Of a DNA stretch of 64,000 nucleotides, positions 1 through 7,177 are shown one piece after another (the first letter of the stretch is position 1; each line of letters starts with the position of its first letter). Below the pieces are notes generated by a model, which did not search any database, was not told the DNA's origin, and worked only from the letters and a program-made list of their open reading frames with translations. The DNA is from Sphingopyxis sp. JAI108 (GTDB lineage: Bacteria; Pseudomonadota; Alphaproteobacteria; Sphingomonadales; Sphingomonadaceae), in the NCBI RefSeq assembly GCF_013410105.1, contig NZ_JACCCJ010000002.1, positions 496,001 through 560,000 of the forward strand. Reading direction: 5' to 3'. The position numbers were made by a program, and so were the translations under genes.

Positions 1-1028
1 TAGACGATCTTGCGCGCCTGGTCGGTCTGCACCGCGGCGGCGGGGACGAGCAAGGCGTGCGCCGTCCGGCCGGTCGACAGGCGCATGTTGCCGAACATGC
101 CGGGGGTCAGGAACATTTCGGGGTTATCGAAGCGGCCGCGCGCGCGGATCGTGCCCGACCGCGGGTCGAGCCCGTTGTCGGTGAAGTCGAGCTGGCCCTT
201 CCAGCGATAATCGCTTTCGTCCTGCAGCCGGACTTCGACGTCGGCGCCCTTGTCGCCACCCTCGCGCTTGGTCTTGAGGAACAGCGCTTCGGACCCCTGG
301 AAGGTGAAATAAATGGGGTCGAGCGCATTGATCGTGGTGAGCAGGGTGCCGCCGGCATCGCCCGCCGATACAAGGTTGCCCGCGTCGATCTGACGGTCCG
401 AAATCCGGCCGCTCAGCGGCGCGCGAACCGTGGTGAATTCGACGTCGAGCGCGCGCGCCGCGATACGGGCATCGGCACCGGCGAGTGCGGCGTTGGCCGC
501 ATTGACGCGCGCGCGCAGCCGGTCGATCTCGCTCTGGGACACCGCCTCGATATCGACGAGGCGGCTTGCGCGGTCGAGTTCGAGCCTGGCGAGCGCAAGG
601 TCGCTGCGCGCGCTCGCCGCTGACGCGCGCGCTTCGGCGAGCGCGGCGCGATAGGGGCGCGGATCGATGGTGAAGAGCGGCTGGCCTTTGCGGACGATCT
701 GCCCGTCGGTGAAGTGGATCGCGGTGATCGCGCCCGAAACGCGCGGGCGCACTTCGACCGCCTTCGACGCTTCAAAGCGGCCGATATATTCGTCCCATAG
801 CGTGACGTCGCGCGCGATCGGCGCGGCGACGGTCAGCACGGGCGCGGGCGCGGCGGTGGCCTGCGGCGGGCCGTCGCGCAGCAGCCACCAGGCGCCGACG
901 ATCAGCACGAGGAACGCGCCGATCCACGCGGCGCGGCGGCCGCGTCCGGGATGGAGCAGGGTCCTGAGTTCGCGGCGGACCTTCGCGTCTGCGGGGTCGA
1001 GCTTTTCGATCGGGGTGTGGACGGTCAT
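1..1028 (-). CDS. RND efflux periplasmic adaptor subunit (HlyD/MexE-like), 3' end outside window
   Basis: Membrane-fusion protein of a tripartite RND multidrug pump, bridging the inner-membrane pump and an outer-membrane channel. About 342 residues are visible; the gene runs off the left edge. It starts at the ATG at 1028 (MTVHTPIEKLD). An inner-membrane anchor lies at about residues 33-50, followed by the first half-lipoyl segment (VRPRVSGAITAIHFTDGQIV), a coiled-coil hairpin rich in Ala/Arg/Glu, the second lipoyl half (VRAPLSGRISDRQIDAGNLV) and the beta-barrel region (GTIRARGRFDNPEMFLTPGM). The pump gene should lie beyond position 1. A TetR gene lies upstream in the same direction, and both genes carry the same 12-bp sequence, so TetR control is likely. 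MexE-type assignment is from family resemblance. Confidence 0.93.
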   Translation of the reverse strand, partial: MTVHTPIEKLDPADAKVRRELRTLLHPGRGRRAAWIGAFLVLIVGAWWLLRDGPPQATAAPAPVLTVAAPIARDVTLWDEYIGRFEASKAVEVRPRVSGAITAIHFTDGQIVRKGQPLFTIDPRPYRAALAEARASAASARSDLALARLELDRASRLVDIEAVSQSEIDRLRARVNAANAALAGADARIAARALDVEFTTVRAPLSGRISDRQIDAGNLVSAGDAGGTLLTTINALDPIYFTFQGSEALFLKTKREGGDKGADVEVRLQDESDYRWKGQLDFTDNGLDPRSGTIRARGRFDNPEMFLTPGMFGNMRLSTGRTAHALLVPAAAVQTDQARKIV

Positions 1029-1055
1029 GGAATGCCCTCTTCTTTTCGTTCGTTT

Positions 1056-1100
1056 CGGCCGCCCGCGCCCCGGGGGAGGGGAGGGGGGCGCAGGCGGCCG
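1056..1100 (-). promoter_or_regulatory. GC-rich hairpin before the adaptor start codon
   Basis: A 16-bp stem (arms 1056-1071 and 1085-1100, one mismatch) closes a 13-nt purine-rich loop. It ends about 28 nt before the adaptor ATG and has no T-tract on the minus strand, so it is not a standard terminator. A role in translation control or mRNA stability is possible but unproven. Confidence 0.5.
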
Positions 1101-1356
1101 GTGCCGGAAGCGCATGCCTCCGGCTGGTGTCGCAATTGGTCCGTGTTGCCGGAGTGCCTCTGCGAAGAGACGACCGCTCCGTCCCGTCACACGCATCCCA
1201 TGCGCGCGCGGGGTCCCTGTTTATATCTTGCGGGCGAACGCCACCGGGCGCCCGACCGGAGCAAGACCCTCTCCCGGGAAATGATTCGATGGTGACAGTT
1301 CCGGCCGCCGCACGCTCTTTGTCATGTGGCGGCCGGTCTCGGGGGAGAGCCTCTTT

Positions 1357-1396
1357 GTATACTGAGTGGTATATAAGTCATGTTGCGCTGCGTCAA
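1357..1396 (-). promoter_or_regulatory. Predicted promoter overlapped by a TetR-type operator, efflux operon
   Basis: On the minus strand TTGACG (1391-1396) and TATACC (1368-1373) are 17 nt apart. The inverted repeat TATAC-N6-GTATA (1358-1373) overlaps the -10 element. The 12-mer TGGTATATAAGT (1367-1378, + strand) recurs exactly at 2113-2124 before tetR. This is a standard repressor layout; binding itself is inferred. Confidence 0.6.
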
Positions 1397-1433
1397 GCGC
1401 ATTCTGTACCGGGCAGTAGAAATTTTTCTTTCA

Positions 1434-1482
1434 GAGCGTTTACCGAAAAAGTGGTCGCCGGTTTTTCGGCGGGTAAATGCTC
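1434..1482. repeat. Imperfect palindromic element resembling rhizobial REP-like palindromes
   Basis: The element begins GAGCGTTTACCGAAAAA and ends TTTTTCGGCGGGTAAATGCTC when read outward from a GTGG...CCGG centre. The arms pair with a few mismatches and a 3-nt bulge. It resembles the 'GAGCAT...CGAAAAGTGG...CCGGTTTTCG...ATGCTC' palindromes common in alphaproteobacterial intergenic DNA. It lies directly behind the tetR stop and could stabilise or end that transcript. Confidence 0.5.
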
Positions 1483-1485
1483 AGA

Positions 1486-2106
1486 TCAACGCCCCGGCCA
1501 CAGCTTCAGGCTGGTTTCCACCAGCCGCTCAAGCTCGGCGCGCGTCGCGCCTGCGCCGGCCTGCACCGACATGCCCTGGTTCACCGCGGTCAGGAAGGCG
1601 GCGAGCCCCTCGGCGTCGGTGTCGGGCGGAAAGTCGCCTTCCTCCTTGGCGCGCGCGAAACGGTCAAGCATCGCGCGTTTCGCCGCCGCGCCGCGTTCCA
1701 GCACGGCCTGGCGGATGCACTCGGCCTCCGCCCCGCAAGCGACCGACGTGATCACTCCGAGGCAGCCGTTGGGATTTTCAGGGCAGCAATACATATCGAG
1801 CGCGCCGTACATCAGCCGTTCGGCGACGCCGCGCGCGGTCGGCGCTGCCAGCGCCGTCTGCATATAATCGAGCTTCTCGCGCTCATACAGGTCGAGCGCC
1901 TTGTTGAAGAGCGCTTCCTTGTTGCCGAAGGCCGCGTAAAGACTGGGCTTGGTGATCCCCATCGCCTCGGTCAGATCGGCCATCGACGCGCCTTCATAGC
2001 CCTTCGACCAGAAGACGCGCAGCGCTGCCGCCAGCGCGGCGTCGACGCAGAATTCACGCGGACGGCCCTTGTGCGGCGTGGCAGCGGTGGCGGCTTCGAT
2101 TTCCAT
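1486..2106 (-). CDS. TetR/AcrR family transcriptional regulator (likely efflux repressor)
   Basis: A DNA-binding repressor of 206 residues starting at MEIEAATAATPHKGRP. The N-terminal helix-turn-helix (about residues 16-62) includes ASMADLTEAMGITKPSLYAA, typical TetR recognition-helix sequence. The C-terminal ligand domain has a CCPENPNGC segment and two further Cys that could sense redox or electrophile signals, but this is speculation. The open frame extends upstream to 2343, but the ATG at 2106 is preferred because translation from further upstream would run through the operator-like sequence and the osmC-like gene. It sits upstream of, and parallel to, the efflux adaptor gene and probably represses both. 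Confidence 0.9.
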   Translation of the reverse strand: MEIEAATAATPHKGRPREFCVDAALAAALRVFWSKGYEGASMADLTEAMGITKPSLYAAFGNKEALFNKALDLYEREKLDYMQTALAAPTARGVAERLMYGALDMYCCPENPNGCLGVITSVACGAEAECIRQAVLERGAAAKRAMLDRFARAKEEGDFPPDTDAEGLAAFLTAVNQGMSVQAGAGATRAELERLVETSLKLWPGR

Positions 2107-2112
2107 AACGGC

Positions 2113-2124
2113 TGGTATATAAGT
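2113..2124. promoter_or_regulatory. Putative TetR operator before tetR (auto-regulation)
   Basis: The 12-mer TGGTATATAAGT lies 7 nt before the tetR start codon and is identical to 1367-1378 in the efflux promoter region. A copy before both the regulator and its neighbour is the usual sign of an auto-repressing TetR. Confidence 0.55.
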
Positions 2125-2156
2125 GGGGTGGGGCAAAATGTCCAGTGGCGGTCCGG

Positions 2157-2537
2157 TCAGGCGATCCGCGTGTCGATCGGCAGGCCGCCTTTCAGCGTCA
2201 GCGTGACCGGTGTGCGCTCGGCGATGTCGGCGAGCCGTGCCTTCTGCTCCTCGTCGAGCCCGGCGATCGTCAGCACCCGGTCGATGCGCAGCCCGTCCTT
2301 GTTGACCAGCCGCAACCCCACCTCGACCGAGTCGAGCGGCCACTCCTTGCGGTCGGCGTACATGCGCAGCGTGATCGCGGTGCAGGCGCCAAGTCCCGCC
2401 AGCAGGAAATCATAAGGTGCGGGCCCCAGATTCTTGCCGCCCAGCCCCGGCCCTTCGTCGCCGACCAGCGCGTGGCCGCTGACGTTGATCTCGGTGCGAT
2501 AGCGATCCCTGCCGATGCGCGCGGTTCCGTGGGCCAT
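2157..2537 (-). CDS. OsmC/Ohr family protein lacking the second conserved cysteine
   Basis: A 126-residue OsmC-fold protein. Family members reduce organic hydroperoxides with a Cys pair. The N-terminal strands (RYRTEINVSGHALVGDE), the glycine-rich turn (GGKNLGPAPYDFLLAGLGAC) and the long central helix are all present. Cys52 sits at the peroxidatic position (GACTAITLRMYADR). The second, normally in an 'AERCPV' motif, is Thr109 here (AERTPV). Peroxidase activity through the usual disulfide is therefore doubtful, and a divergent OsmC subgroup is likely. It starts at the ATG at 2537 and lies just upstream of tetR on the same strand. Confidence 0.88.
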   Translation of the reverse strand: MAHGTARIGRDRYRTEINVSGHALVGDEGPGLGGKNLGPAPYDFLLAGLGACTAITLRMYADRKEWPLDSVEVGLRLVNKDGLRIDRVLTIAGLDEEQKARLADIAERTPVTLTLKGGLPIDTRIA

Positions 2538-2691
2538 GCGGGGTCCTCATTGTTCGTGGAGCCGCTTTTCTATTCCGCGCGGCGCTGAAACGGCAAGGCC
2601 AAAGGCCCGGCGCGGCGAACGCCGTCAGGTTACCGTCAAGAAAGCGCGCTAAACCCCCGACGGGGGGGCATGCATGAAATCTGGGGAACTT

Positions 2692-2765
2692 TGGAGGCCC
2701 GAGCCGGAATCGAACCGGCGTATACGGATTTGCAGTCCGCTGCGTCACCACTCCGCCATCGGGCC
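2692..2765 (-). tRNA. tRNA-Cys (GCA)
   Basis: A full cloverleaf reads on the minus strand. The acceptor stem GGCCCGA (5' end at 2765) pairs with TCGGGCC, the anticodon loop is CTGCAAA with anticodon GCA, the T-loop reads TTCGATT, and the 3' CCA is encoded (2692-2694). The discriminator is T (U), as expected for tRNA-Cys. Length is 74 nt. Confidence 0.97.
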
Positions 2766-2936
2766 TCATGCCGAACTGCCGCATCCTCGGGGGATGGGCC
2801 GGGTGTTGGACGGCGCCGCTAGTGAGGGGCTTTCGCTGGCTTGTCAAGGATTCGCCGGAAGCGCCGCGCCGCGCGGGCGATGCGGGGTTGGCGGCACCCC
2901 TGTTGCCAGCTATGCGCGGCAGCATGCGGCGGCTTG

Positions 2937-2960
2937 GCTGTATTATCATTGCAATACAGC
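2937..2960. promoter_or_regulatory. Inverted repeat upstream of the PIMT-tolC genes
   Basis: GCTGTATT (2937-2944) and AATACAGC (2953-2960) form a perfect 8-bp inverted repeat with an 8-nt spacer, 60 nt before the PIMT-family start codon. It is AT-rich against the local background, as operators often are. The binding protein is unknown. Confidence 0.4.
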
Positions 2961-3019
2961 ATGGCTTCGGCTAAAGCGGCCCCGCACAGGCTCAAATTCC
3001 AGGGAATCGGAAAAGACTG

Positions 3020-3682
3020 ATGGCGACGAAGTTTAGCGAAATCACGGCGGCGGAGATGCGCTCCGCCATGGTCGACAGCCAGCTCAGGACGAACGACGTC
3101 ATTGATCCCGCGGTGATCGGCGCGATGGGCGCGGTGCCCCGCGAGGCGCATGTGCCCGCCGCGCTCGCCGGCGTCGCCTATATGGACCGTGCGATCGCGC
3201 TGGCGAATGGCCGCGCGCTCAACGCCCCGCTCGTTGCCGGCCGCATGCTGGTCGCCGCGGCCGTGCGCCCCGGCATGCGCATCCTGCTCATCGGCAGCGC
3301 GACCGGCTATACCGCGGCGCTGCTCGCCCGGCTCGGCGCCGAGGTTCATGCGGTCGAGGAAGACGCGCAGCTGATGGCGGCGGCGCAGGCTGCGGTCGCC
3401 GACGCCCATATCCATTGGGTCCAGGGCCCGCTCGCGGCCGGCGCGCCCGACGCCGCGCCGTTCGACCGCATCATCGTCGAAGGCGCGATCGAAACGCTTC
3501 CCGCCGCGCTCGTCGCGCAGCTCGCCGAGGGCGGCCGCCTCGTCGCCGCGCGCCGCGAAGGTGCGGTCGCGCGGCTGGTCGAAGGCGTCAAGGTCGGCGG
3601 CACCGTCGCGCTGCGCAGCTTCGCCGACATGGACGTCGCACCCTTACCCGGCTTCGCCGCGCCCGCGGGCTTCCGATTCTGA
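3020..3682 (+). CDS. Protein-L-isoaspartate O-methyltransferase family protein
   Basis: SAM-dependent methyltransferase of the PIMT family, which repairs isoaspartyl residues in damaged proteins. At 220 residues it has the usual family length. The N-terminal segment (MVDSQLRTNDVIDPAVIGAM), the PREAHVP loop and the SAM motif (LLIGSATGYTAALLARLGAEV) are visible, and the strand FDRIIVEGAIETLP matches the post-I motif region. The SAM loop is less canonical than the classical GTGSGY form, so substrate identity is uncertain. The gene precedes tolC by 40 nt and probably shares its promoter. Sphingomonads often place a PIMT homologue before tolC. Confidence 0.85.
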   Translation: MATKFSEITAAEMRSAMVDSQLRTNDVIDPAVIGAMGAVPREAHVPAALAGVAYMDRAIALANGRALNAPLVAGRMLVAAAVRPGMRILLIGSATGYTAALLARLGAEVHAVEEDAQLMAAAQAAVADAHIHWVQGPLAAGAPDAAPFDRIIVEGAIETLPAALVAQLAEGGRLVAARREGAVARLVEGVKVGGTVALRSFADMDVAPLPGFAAPAGFRF

Positions 3683-3722
3683 CGATCGGGCCCACCCCTC
3701 CTTGTTCCAGGCTGACACCACG

Positions 3723-5216
3723 ATGACCGATACCGACAAGAAACAGTGCCTTCGTCGTGCCCGCTGGCTCGCCGGCCTTGCCGCGGGCGCGCTGATGCTG
3801 CCGATGACGGCGCAGGCCGAAACATTGCAGGGGGCGCTCGCCAAGGCGTATGAAAACAACCCGACGCTGACCGCCGCGCGCGCGGGCCAGCGCGCGAACG
3901 ACGAAAATGTCCCGATCCAGAAGAGCTATGGCCTTCCCGATATCGGGACGCAGGCGAGCTACGACGAAAATATCATCGTTCCCGGCAACAGCTTCAACGC
4001 GCCCGCGCGCTCGCTGAGCGCCGGCGGCCAGCTGACCGTGCCGCTTTATCAGGGCGGGGCGGTGCGCAACGCGGTGCGCGCCGCGAAATTTCGCGTCGAG
4101 GCGGGGCAGGCCGACCTTCGCGCGACCGAGGCGAGCATCTTCTCGCAAGTCGTCGGTGCCTATATGGACGTCATCCGCGACCAGGCGATCGTCCAGCTCA
4201 ACCAGAAGAATGTCTCGGTCCTGCGCACCAATTTGCAGGCGACGAGCGACCGGTTCGAGATCGGCGACCTGACCCGCACCGACGTCGCGCAATCCGAAGC
4301 ACGGCTCGCGCTTGCCGAGGGCGACCTGCGGACCGCCGAGGCCAATCTGATCGCCAGCCGCGAGGGCTATATCCGCCTCGTCGGCGAGGCACCGGTCGAT
4401 CTGGAGGCGCCGCCGCAGCTCCCGAACCTGCCGACCACCGCCGAGGACGCGGTCGCGATCGCGCTCAACAGCAACCCCGACATCGAATCGGCGAACGAAC
4501 TGGTCAACGCATCGAAAGCCGACATCGGCACCGCCAAATCGTCGCGCGCGCCCAAGGTGTCGGCGATCCTCAATGGCGGCTACAACAATTATCTCGGCTC
4601 GCTCGACAGCGGCGTTCCCGGCGTCAGCGTCACGCAGGAAACGTCGAGCGCGGCGGCGGGGGTTCAGGTCACGCTGCCGATCTTCACCGGCGGCCGCCGC
4701 TCGGCGCAGGTGCGTCAGGCGCAATCGCGCAGCAGCCAGGCGATCGAACAATATGTCGAGGTCGAACGCGGCGTGATCGCCCAGACGCGCGGCGCCTATG
4801 CCGCGTGGCAGGCGAACGAACGCATCATCGCCGCGACGCAGCAGGCGGTGAGCGCAAACGCGCTGTCGCTCGAGGGCGTGCGCGCCGAAAACAGCGTCGG
4901 CACGCGGTCGATCCTCGACATTTTGAACGCCGAACAGGAATATCTGAACACGCAGGTCCAGCTCGTTTCGGCGCAGCGCAATTCCTATGTCGCGGCCTTC
5001 TCGGTGCTCGCCGCGATGGGCAAGGCCGAGGCGCGCGACCTGGGGCTTGAGGGCGGCGCGCTCTATGACCCCGAGGTCAATTACAAGCGCGTGAAGGGCG
5101 AGCTTTGGGACTGGGCCGACGATCCCGCGCCGCAGCAGGTCGCGACCGACACGCGCGCCGTTGCCGCGGCGAATGCGGGGGTTCCCGAAGGCCCGCCGTC
5201 GCTCGCGCCACAATAA
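3723..5216 (+). CDS. tolC: TolC family outer-membrane efflux protein
   Basis: Outer-membrane channel of tripartite export systems. At 497 residues the length is typical. A signal peptide covers about residues 1-32, cut after AQA before ETLQGALAKAYENNPTL, the classical TolC N-terminus. Two internally repeated halves are seen: each has long helices with Ala/Gln/Arg and an NNP-like motif (YENNPTL, then NSNPDIE). The region LYQGGAVRNAVRAAK and its repeat counterpart IFTGGRRSAQVRQA mark the equivalent hairpins. The frame is open upstream to 3561, but that part overlaps the PIMT gene; the ATG at 3723 gives the signal peptide. PopZ-type and PIMT genes flank it. Confidence 0.95.
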   Translation: MTDTDKKQCLRRARWLAGLAAGALMLPMTAQAETLQGALAKAYENNPTLTAARAGQRANDENVPIQKSYGLPDIGTQASYDENIIVPGNSFNAPARSLSAGGQLTVPLYQGGAVRNAVRAAKFRVEAGQADLRATEASIFSQVVGAYMDVIRDQAIVQLNQKNVSVLRTNLQATSDRFEIGDLTRTDVAQSEARLALAEGDLRTAEANLIASREGYIRLVGEAPVDLEAPPQLPNLPTTAEDAVAIALNSNPDIESANELVNASKADIGTAKSSRAPKVSAILNGGYNNYLGSLDSGVPGVSVTQETSSAAAGVQVTLPIFTGGRRSAQVRQAQSRSSQAIEQYVEVERGVIAQTRGAYAAWQANERIIAATQQAVSANALSLEGVRAENSVGTRSILDILNAEQEYLNTQVQLVSAQRNSYVAAFSVLAAMGKAEARDLGLEGGALYDPEVNYKRVKGELWDWADDPAPQQVATDTRAVAAANAGVPEGPPSLAPQ

Positions 5217-5292
5217 GGCTTGGCAAAAGCCGCCCCGAACCGGTAAGAAGATGGTTAACTGCCCTGTTTTCGTGGGCTGAGGGGGCTTGGTG

Positions 5293-5730
5293 ATGGGCGA
5301 TATGTCGCGGGAACCGTCGATGGAAGATATCTTGTCGTCGATTCGGCGCGTGATCGCCCGCGACGAGGCGCCGGGCGCGGCGCGCGAGGTGCGCGTCGCC
5401 GAAGCCGACGATATCCTCGACCTTCAGGATCAGGAAGATCGCGCTGCCGGTGCGGCCGCCGAGGAAGCCCCCGAGGCGGAGGAACTGGTCTCCGAAGCGA
5501 GCGCCGATGCCGCGCGCCAGTCGCTCGAAGCCTTGACCGCCGCCATCACGCCGGCCGCAGCCGCCCCCCCCGTCGCCGCCGCACCTGCGGCTGCCGGCCG
5601 CACGATGGAAGATGTCGTGCTCGAAGCATTGCGCCCGATGCTCAAGGACTGGCTCGACACCAACCTGCCGCCGCTCGTCGAGGCGATGGTGGCGAAGGAA
5701 ATCAGCCGGATCACCGGCAAAAAATTCTAG
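5293..5730 (+). CDS. DUF2497 / PopZ-like cell-pole organising protein
   Basis: A small acidic protein of 145 residues. The N-terminus (SREPSMEDILSSIRRVIARDE) and C-terminal helices (MEDVVLEALRPMLKDWLDTN, then ISRITGKKF) are the two conserved ends of the PopZ/DUF2497 family, joined by an Ala/Glu/Pro-rich linker of variable length. In Caulobacter PopZ self-assembles at the pole and binds ParB and signalling proteins. The ATG at 5293 is chosen; TTG and GTG codons just upstream are alternatives. It follows tolC by 76 nt. The valS gene often found after it in relatives is absent, replaced by an unrelated gene on the other strand. Confidence 0.88.
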   Translation: MGDMSREPSMEDILSSIRRVIARDEAPGAAREVRVAEADDILDLQDQEDRAAGAAAEEAPEAEELVSEASADAARQSLEALTAAITPAAAAPPVAAAPAAAGRTMEDVVLEALRPMLKDWLDTNLPPLVEAMVAKEISRITGKKF

Positions 5731-5804
5731 GCGTCCGTCTTTTCGGGCAGGATGACCGGATCGACAGCTAACGACCAGAAGCGGCCATTCCATTTGGTCG
5801 ATGA

Positions 5805-6443
5805 TCAGACGGGGGGTTTCTTCTCCAGAATGATCAAGGAATCCGTCGGATCCCCTGGGACCGCCTTGGATATATAACCGCAGCCCGGAGGTCCCATTGC
5901 GGAATAATAGTATGCCGTGTGCAGCCTCTCCCATCTTGCGCCACGCTTCCGAAAGCTTATTCCAAACGGCACCCCGGCACACGGCGTAGCCAAAACGCCT
6001 GACAGAAATGCCTTCCCGTTTTTCTTCACGACGCGGTAGAGTCTGAACGTTGCGGAAGCCTGACAATCCTCAATCTTTGCGGTCCGCACGCTGAACCTGC
6101 CGGCATCAAGCCCCTCCGCCGACACCACTCGCGTCGGGAGCGGCGCCATCTCCGCTGAAACTGATTTTAAGTCTTTCAGATATTTTCGCTCTTCGTCGCT
6201 TCTACGATCCGGACCGGGCAGCTTTTGCTGCCATTCCATCGTCTTGGCGTCGAGGCCTCGCAGGGTAGTGTTGAAGCAGAATGAACTGAACTTCCACGCA
6301 GTCATATCGCCTAGGAGGAAATCACGAACCAACGCATCTTCGTCGGAATTTTTTGCGTCGCTATTAGCTCTTGCAGGCGAAGTGATCACACACGCCCCCG
6401 CACACACGATAAGAGCGATCTTCGATCCAAAGCGATAATGCAT
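5805..6443 (-). CDS. Secreted protein of unknown function, atypical composition
   Basis: A 212-residue protein I do not recognise. It begins with a signal peptide (MHYRFGSKIALIVCAGACVITSPARA, cut near residue 26). The mature part has a DALVRDFLLGDMTAWKFSSF segment and five Cys that might form disulfides, and a glycine/aromatic patch (YYYSAMGPPGCGYI) near the C-terminus. Codon use is more AT-rich than in neighbouring genes (many AAT, AAA and TTT codons), which suggests recent acquisition. It stands alone between the PopZ-like gene and a small membrane protein gene, at the place where valS often lies in relatives. Confidence 0.7.
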   Translation of the reverse strand: MHYRFGSKIALIVCAGACVITSPARANSDAKNSDEDALVRDFLLGDMTAWKFSSFCFNTTLRGLDAKTMEWQQKLPGPDRRSDEERKYLKDLKSVSAEMAPLPTRVVSAEGLDAGRFSVRTAKIEDCQASATFRLYRVVKKNGKAFLSGVLATPCAGVPFGISFRKRGARWERLHTAYYYSAMGPPGCGYISKAVPGDPTDSLIILEKKPPV

Positions 6444-6603
6444 GGTAGGTCATCCTGTGTTCGGCCTTACTGACAGACCCTAATATACGGCAATTTGCTA
6501 ACGTCGGCTCCCCACCCCAAAGCCACCGCTCGCGATCGCCGCCCTCGCCCGCCAAGCTGCTTTAGCCTTGTAACACGCCGCCCGCTCCCCCACATCGCCC
6601 CCT

Positions 6604-6912
6604 ATGGCGAAGCGGAGCCTTTATCAGCGAATGCGGTCGAATGCGCAGATGCGTACCGCGCTGTTCGCGCTCGGCATATTGCTGATGATCACGGGCATCG
6701 CGATCGGGCCGTTGCCTGGCCCCGGATTCCTGATCGTCTTTCCGCTGGGGCTGATGCTCTGCCTGCAGAACAGCGCGTGGGCGAAGCGCGTCTATGTCCG
6801 TTTCAAATGGCGGCACCCCAGATATGGTGCCTGGGCCGACCGGATCATGCGCCGCGTCAGCGCCGCGCGGCGCCGCGCGCGCGCGGCGCTGGACACGCCA
6901 GATGGCGATTGA
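6604..6912 (+). CDS. Small PGPGW-type transmembrane protein
   Basis: A 102-residue inner-membrane protein. Two hydrophobic helices (about residues 19-38 and 42-58) flank the sequence GPLPGPGFLIVFPLGLML, which fits the PGPGW transmembrane family (TIGR02611-like). The tail is strongly basic with many Arg residues. Function is unknown in the family. It precedes rpmH by about 100 nt with a terminator-like hairpin between, so it is probably transcribed separately. Confidence 0.75.
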   Translation: MAKRSLYQRMRSNAQMRTALFALGILLMITGIAIGPLPGPGFLIVFPLGLMLCLQNSAWAKRVYVRFKWRHPRYGAWADRIMRRVSAARRRARAALDTPDGD

Positions 6913-6950
6913 CTTTCGACCGACTCTTGCTTATCCGCGCCTCCAACAGT

Positions 6951-6976
6951 GGCCGCCCACGCTTGGCGGCCCTTTT
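6951..6976 (+). terminator. Hairpin terminator before rpmH
   Basis: GGCCGCC (6951-6957) and GGCGGCC (6965-6971) form a perfect 7-bp stem with a 7-nt loop, followed by CTTTTCTGTT. It lies between the small membrane protein gene and rpmH, both on the plus strand. Confidence 0.6.
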
Positions 6977-7013
6977 CTGTTGCAGCATTTGACGAGATCT
7001 AGGGAAAACCGCG

Positions 7014-7148
7014 ATGAAGCGCACTTATCAACCGAGCCGCCTCGTGCGCAAGCGCCGTCACGGCTTCCGCGCCCGCAAGGCCACCGTCGGTGGCCGCAAG
7101 GTCCTGGCCGCCCGCCGCGCCCGTGGCCGCGCGAAGCTGTCGGCCTGA
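7014..7148 (+). CDS. rpmH: 50S ribosomal protein L34
   Basis: A 44-residue ribosomal protein of the large subunit. The sequence [18 protein letters not shown], then a basic Gly/Arg-rich tail ending GRAKLSA, is near-universal for L34. It starts the conserved rpmH-rnpA-yidD-yidC-engB block. The rnpA reading frame is open across the whole of this gene in another frame. Confidence 0.98.
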   Translation: MKRTYQPSRLVRKRRHGFRARKATVGGRKVLAARRARGRAKLSA

Positions 7149-7177
7149 TCGCCCACGCTTCGCCGCCAGCGCGTCTG

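Larger units (their letters stand above)
1029..1485. other. Leader region between the efflux adaptor and tetR genes
   Basis: This 457-nt stretch shows no convincing gene on either strand. It holds a predicted promoter and TetR-type operator (1357-1396), about 330 nt of apparent untranslated leader for the adaptor gene, a strong GC-rich hairpin (1056-1100) just before the adaptor ribosome-binding site (GAAGAGGG on the minus strand), and a palindromic repeat next to the tetR stop (1434-1482). Confidence 0.6.

Noticed and set aside
2937-2960. A Fur or Irr box before the PIMT gene
   Set aside because: The central part (ATTATCATTGC) looks a little like a Fur half-site, but the symmetric unit is GCTGTATT/AATACAGC, which does not fit the Fur consensus.
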